A stretch of DNA of 64,000 bases from Topomyia yanbarensis (taxonomy: Eukaryota; Arthropoda; Insecta; Diptera; Culicidae): assembly GCF_030247195.1 (NCBI RefSeq), contig NC_080672.1, positions 350,546,413 through 350,610,412 on the forward strand, read 5' to 3'. Shown here piece after piece: positions 59,735-64,000 of the stretch. A program made the translations under genes and the position numbers. Every line of letters begins with the position of its first letter. Positions within the stretch are counted from its first letter, which is position 1. Under the pieces are notes generated by a model. That model was not told the DNA's origin. It worked only from the letters and a program-made list of their open reading frames with translations, and did not search any database.

Positions 59735-59929
59735 AAAGTTGAGACAAAATTATAAAAATTGGTTTATAGGGCTAAAAATTGGGCTTTTAACTAATTGTGG
59801 GTCGGTGAATCCGTTTCTACTATCAGTTTTGAAATTCCATAATTATCTTTTCGGCTATTCTAATGTAAATCCATTTGAAGGCGTTGGTTGTTAAAGGGTT
59901 AATATACACGTTAATAATCAGCCTTATTT
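59735..59929. other. Short unassigned spacer
   Basis: A+T-rich, no feature. Confidence 0.3.
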
Positions 59930-60030
59930 TGCATTACGACGGATAGCTTTTTCGAACGTATGTGGTTTGCCTGCTTCGATCGAACCACATTCATTCGAAA
60001 ATGTGATCCGTCGTAATGCAGAATAAGGCT
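59930..60030. mobile_element. Small palindromic element
   Basis: agccttattttgcattacga and its inverse at 60011-60030 (with one change) form arms that continue through 'cggat' and then 'ttttcgaa' and 'gtgtggt'-like partial pairs. 101 bp. Confidence 0.75.
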
Positions 60031-61581
60031 CAATAGTAACCAATCACATCGGATATTAGAAATTTTACTAGAAAAAATCACTAATTTTTCAGTAAAAGTG
60101 TTTCTTAGGCAACTAATTTGCGAGAAAAGTTGTTAGCTACAGGGCGTTTCCGTGTGGGTATTTCTCAAATTATAGATAAAAAAAACTTTGGCGCAAAAAT
60201 GCGCAAGATTCTGATTCTTACGTCGAAAATGTAAAATTCAATATGGCGACTGTGCTTGGCAAAATTTCATGATGACATATTGTAGGTGCCATTTTGAATT
60301 TTCGAATTCTGACATCAAAATCATAATCAGTGACCCCAAAAACTTTCGTAAATTTCGAAAAAAAAGGCTGCCACTGTAGAGCCGCCATTTTGAATTTTCA
60401 AATTCTGTTATCAGAATTGTAATTAGTGACCTCAAAAACCACATAATCTTTTTATGCTAATTGAGAAGTTATCCCTATCTCTTAGTATCTTTTATAGACC
60501 AACATAATAATAAACTCCATTTTAGCATATCTTGATAATTTTTTTTGAAAAAACTAACCTATGAAAAATTCTGCAAAAAATCTATTATTTGTTCAATCTT
60601 TGAGATACCTACGAAAAAAATTGGGATCTCTAGGACTTTTAGTTTAGACACAGCCGAATTTATTGTAAAAACGAGATTTTCAAGTTTTAATTGTTTATAA
60701 CTAATAAGTAATTAAAAATTCATATAATTTTTTATGGTAGTTGTACTCCTTACATCCCTAAGAGTTGATTAAAAGAAAGAATTCGTATTTATATGTCAAC
60801 GCTAACTATAAATCCTATAAAATCTAAGGAGAAGTAGGTGGGACGTCCCACTACGTCGCCAAGGGTTAAGACAAATATGACAGCCAATTTTTCAATTGCT
60901 TTTTCTTGATGCAAAACTAACGTAAATGATTTCTGCACAAAAAAGCTTAAATCGCTAGTTTATCACGTTTATTCCTCTGTCAAAAAAACTAAAAACTACT
61001 CCAATCGGCCTTGTAGTTCTTGAGATATCGCCATTTGAAATTCGAAGGTACAAACAATTCTTATAATTGAAATGCATTGAACAGAAATTCTCGACATTAC
61101 TTGTTTCACCGACATGTTAAAAAATCATTTTTCTTTCGATAATCGTAAAATCTTGAGATCATTTTATTCAAACTGAGTGAATAATAAAAAAATATTCACA
61201 AAAGAATTACAATACATTGATTTTTGGGGTTTGTCACTCGTTGTGCCACTGTGTAACATAACAATTAGGTGAACATGGGGCGCAAAATTCTATTTCTAGC
61301 TATAGTGTCTTCTATTCGATTCTTAAAATTTTTTCAAAAATATTTTTATACTTGTTTCGAACCCTTAAGGTATTTTTAAAAGTTTGGAATAAAAAATTTG
61401 CAATAAATGATGTATTTTTTTATAAATTTTTGTATGGACATATCTACTCGACTACTAATTACTATTAATGTACTAATATACCATCTTAATCTTTGTGAAG
61501 CAGTGAAATGATTTTACATTTAAATTGGAACATAGGAATAGTTATTATTAGAATTTGAATGACATTGAACGCAATAACTAA
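60031..61581. other. Unassigned A+T-rich DNA with a short tandem block
   Basis: At 60285-60440 an approximately 100-bp unit with 'gccattttgaattttc' and 'attagtgacctcaaaaac' is repeated about twice. The remainder resembles old repeats and has no gene. Confidence 0.4.
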
Positions 61582-62187
61582 TGTTGGGGAGACTTGACCA
61601 AGATTTTTTGGGGAGACATTGGCATTTAGCTGAAGAAAGATGCAAAATTCCCGATATTGATTATGCTTTGGTATCTACTGTTAATGTTAATCACGCCATA
61701 AAAAATCCCACCTCAAATATAAATCTTTATATTTTAGTATTAGTAAACAAAGTTAGCAATAGTAGGACTGATTTCGTGATGTGTGAACATGCAATGCAAG
61801 CAGTACAGTTAATTAAACACTTAAAAATATCGAAATTTATCAAATGCAACCCTTTTATATTTTCTACTGCTACCCAAAGATCTCGACAATATGGAAAAAA
61901 ATAATTACAGTATGTTTTATGTCATTATTTTTTGTTATTATTTTTCAGAATTCTTTTGGTAAAGTCTCCCCACGCCTTGGTCAAGTCTAACCGCAGTGGG
62001 GAGACTTGACCAAAAAAAACGATCTCAGAAAAACTTTTAAACTTTTCAAAAATTAAATTAAAAATTCATGAAGACGCACAATAACTTTGCACATTATATC
62101 TCAATGACTTTTGAGGGATTGAAGGCCTTTTTAGAGATTTATGCAGTTTTAGCTGAAAACCTGCTCAAGTCTCACCATGTTCCCCTA
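61582..62187. mobile_element. TIR element with 'gagacttgacc' motif
   Basis: Left 'tggggagacttgaccaag' and the inverse of the right end ('ggggaacatggtgagacttg') are related; the phrase ggggagacttgacc recurs near 61998, and its inverse near 61970. One 107-codon frame (61581-61904) has no recognised domain. Similar in design to 42531 and 12966. Confidence 0.5.
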
Positions 62188-63335
62188 CTCCAATATACGA
62201 CGATAATACGCTAACTAAATTAGTTCAATGTAAAAGGCACAATACATGCCGCCAAAAAGACGATTGAAAAGTGAAAGTTCCCTTTGTTTAATATTTGAAA
62301 GATTGAAAGCCGAAATATAACCCCTAAAAATAACATAAAATGTTTGAAATTAAAAAAACCCACAACTTCTACAACGCAAAATGTAATGCAACACAAACAC
62401 ATAGGAGGATGTATTTCATATTACTAGAAGTGCATAAAGAGAGACAGCACCATATGTCTAATGCAAATCGAGAAAAAGGGATTCCGCCAACTGGCTCCGG
62501 GCTGTCAATCCACTTAATGGGACCACTCCTGAGGGATTCCATGAGAAACCGGCCAACCGCAATATATGTCCATTGTCGATTCGAACGAAACTTTGCAATT
62601 GTGTTCGGTTTATGATTCTCCATGATTTTCTCTACCAATTGCAATATTTCTACGCAAGAGCAATTTTTCAAAAGGGCGTAGACGCTTCTACGTGAAAAAA
62701 TTAAACAAAAATGGTTTGAATGCTGTATTTTATACAGCAAAACTATCTGGGAACATGTTCCAGGGAATGAATACTTCTGTACGTAAAACATTTGCACTGA
62801 AAAAATATTGCGTCATTGTCCGCAAAAAATAAAATTAATGTAAAAATTTAAATTTAAAAAAAAAATCCATTTATTTTTTTTATATTTTGTCAAATACCTA
62901 CCTAAAGAGAAAAGAGATATTTTGAATGTGATTGCATGATGACAACAAAACTAATTCTAAGTATCAAATTTTTAACCAAAATGTATTTAACAAAAATCTT
63001 CCAAAATTTGATAGCTGTCGAGATATTTAGAATTTTGCTGCAACAAAAAAAATTGTGTAATTATGCCCTTTTTAAAAGTAATTCACGCTTCAGCGTCATA
63101 AAATGTCAATAATCTTCTGTTTATCGTTTTAAAGACGTAAAAGTAACTTTTTCAGCATATTTGCATCTGAGAGAAGCTATTAATAAAAAAGTTTTTCTAG
63201 ATCTCGAGATATTTTCAATTTTGTTTTTATAACACAATTATTTTATTTTATTGCGACCTTTTCATAAGTTATTCGCGTTTCTCCGTAAAAACAATAAATT
63301 TTACAAAAGGCCGATAAAATTTCCTGTAACTTTAG
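62188..63335. other. Unassigned; includes a piece of the 42531-type element
   Basis: 62330-62500 matches 43250-43475 in order ('agagacagcac-atatgtctaa', 'gagaaaaagggattccgcca'). The rest is A+T-rich; the 142-codon frame at 62369-62797 overlaps this repeat and is not credible as a gene. Confidence 0.45.
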
Positions 63336-64000
63336 GGGAGAGTGGGTACGCTTGATCCCACTTTTGTTTTCTTCTCAACTTTTCAATGAAATAAAAATTT
63401 CAATTGCAAAATTCTTGTAGTCAATTCGGATTGAAAGGGCTATAAATAATGTGTAAATCCGAATACTATGTCCTGTCAGTAATATGAACAGTTTTGAAAA
63501 TCATGCCAAAACGAGGTTTTTGTAAAAAGTGTGGTAACTTTATCCCCCGCCTACTAGGGCTAAAGAAACAAAGCACACTATGACCTATAGATACGAAAGT
63601 TCAGTAACCACCTATCCTGACAAATTAAATACTAAGCCTACCTTTTTAGATGCACGACAAATTTTAACCACAGTAGAAAGTTGAGACGAGTATTTGCGGC
63701 TAATCAACGCTGTTTAACTTGCTTTTTCAACCTTCAATAACTTATACCATAATTTGTTCACGAAAAAAAACATTTTAGATCAATTAATAGTGCCAGTTAC
63801 ATTATGAAAGTGATGTTTTTCTATTTCTATACATTTCTAAAGTGTTTGAGAGAACTAATGATAGGGAGCAAGAATAACCAGTGTTACAGGGATCAAAGAT
63901 ACCTGTTGTATGAGGCGAACAAAATTTAATTTTTTTGTATGTGTAGTGAAACTTTTTATTCGAAAAACTTGTTTTTCTAAGCAAAAGCCCTTAGAAAGTA
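63336..64000. mobile_element. Possible TIR element with 'gtgggtacgcttgatccc' motif
   Basis: 'aggggagagtgggtacgctt' at 63336 has the same plan as other TIR elements here, and 'tatcccccgcctactagggc' near 63541 may be an inner inverse. The far end was not found; the window may cut it. Confidence 0.35.

Noticed and set aside
62369..62797. 142-codon minus-strand frame
   Set aside because: Overlaps a truncated copy of the 42531-type repeat and a 91-codon frame on the other strand; no domain.

Overview
This window is gene-poor, A+T-rich eukaryotic DNA made almost entirely of transposable elements, element remnants, satellite and microsatellite. I could not support any intact host protein-coding gene, rRNA or functional tRNA. 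The style of the repeats points to an insect, most likely a culicine mosquito of the Aedes type. That is an inference from recall of mosquito repeats and was not searched. The pointers are broken I/Jockey- and LOA-like LINEs, broken mariner transposases, many MITEs with 3-bp TTA/TAA target duplications, and a dispersed GT-repeat element.

Layout. 1-9 kb: a GT/ACAT-repeat-bearing dispersed family (several copies), a 322-bp ACAT microsatellite, and MITEs with inverted ends. 10-13 kb: a 78-bp-arm near-perfect hairpin (10589-10755) and a second palindromic element (12125-12359). 13-16 kb: a TIR element and two broken Tc1/mariner transposase genes, one with a LINE scrap inside. 17-20.4 kb: a hAT-type element with matching 8-bp target duplications. 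21-29 kb: dispersed repeats and small MITEs. 29.2-31.7 kb: a decayed LINE on the minus strand (zinc-knuckle ORF1, endonuclease, reverse transcriptase). 35.4-42.5 kb: a palindromic element carrying outward-facing tRNA-like A and B boxes in both arms, split by a young 6246-bp LTR retrotransposon (36086-42331, minus strand). 42.5-45.1 kb: a TIR element, two Harbinger-type MITEs and a 5'-truncated LINE with a 12-bp target duplication. 49.2-56.1 kb: a 51-bp satellite interrupted by a 1838-bp foldback element with a 9-bp target duplication. 56-64 kb: MITEs, hairpins, an endonuclease remnant and a few TIR elements.

The elements do not work as a pathway; they are a record of nested insertions. The most informative objects are: the LTR element, which has long LTRs, a tRNA-Lys-type primer site, a polypurine tract and a gag-like gene but no visible pol, so it should depend on proteins supplied in trans; the palindromic tRNA-like element it hit, whose undisturbed arm gives the empty site; and the foldback element inside the satellite, whose spacer holds a cluster of G+C-rich hairpins. 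Such dense nesting would fit pericentromeric or piRNA-cluster-like DNA, but the sequence alone does not show that.
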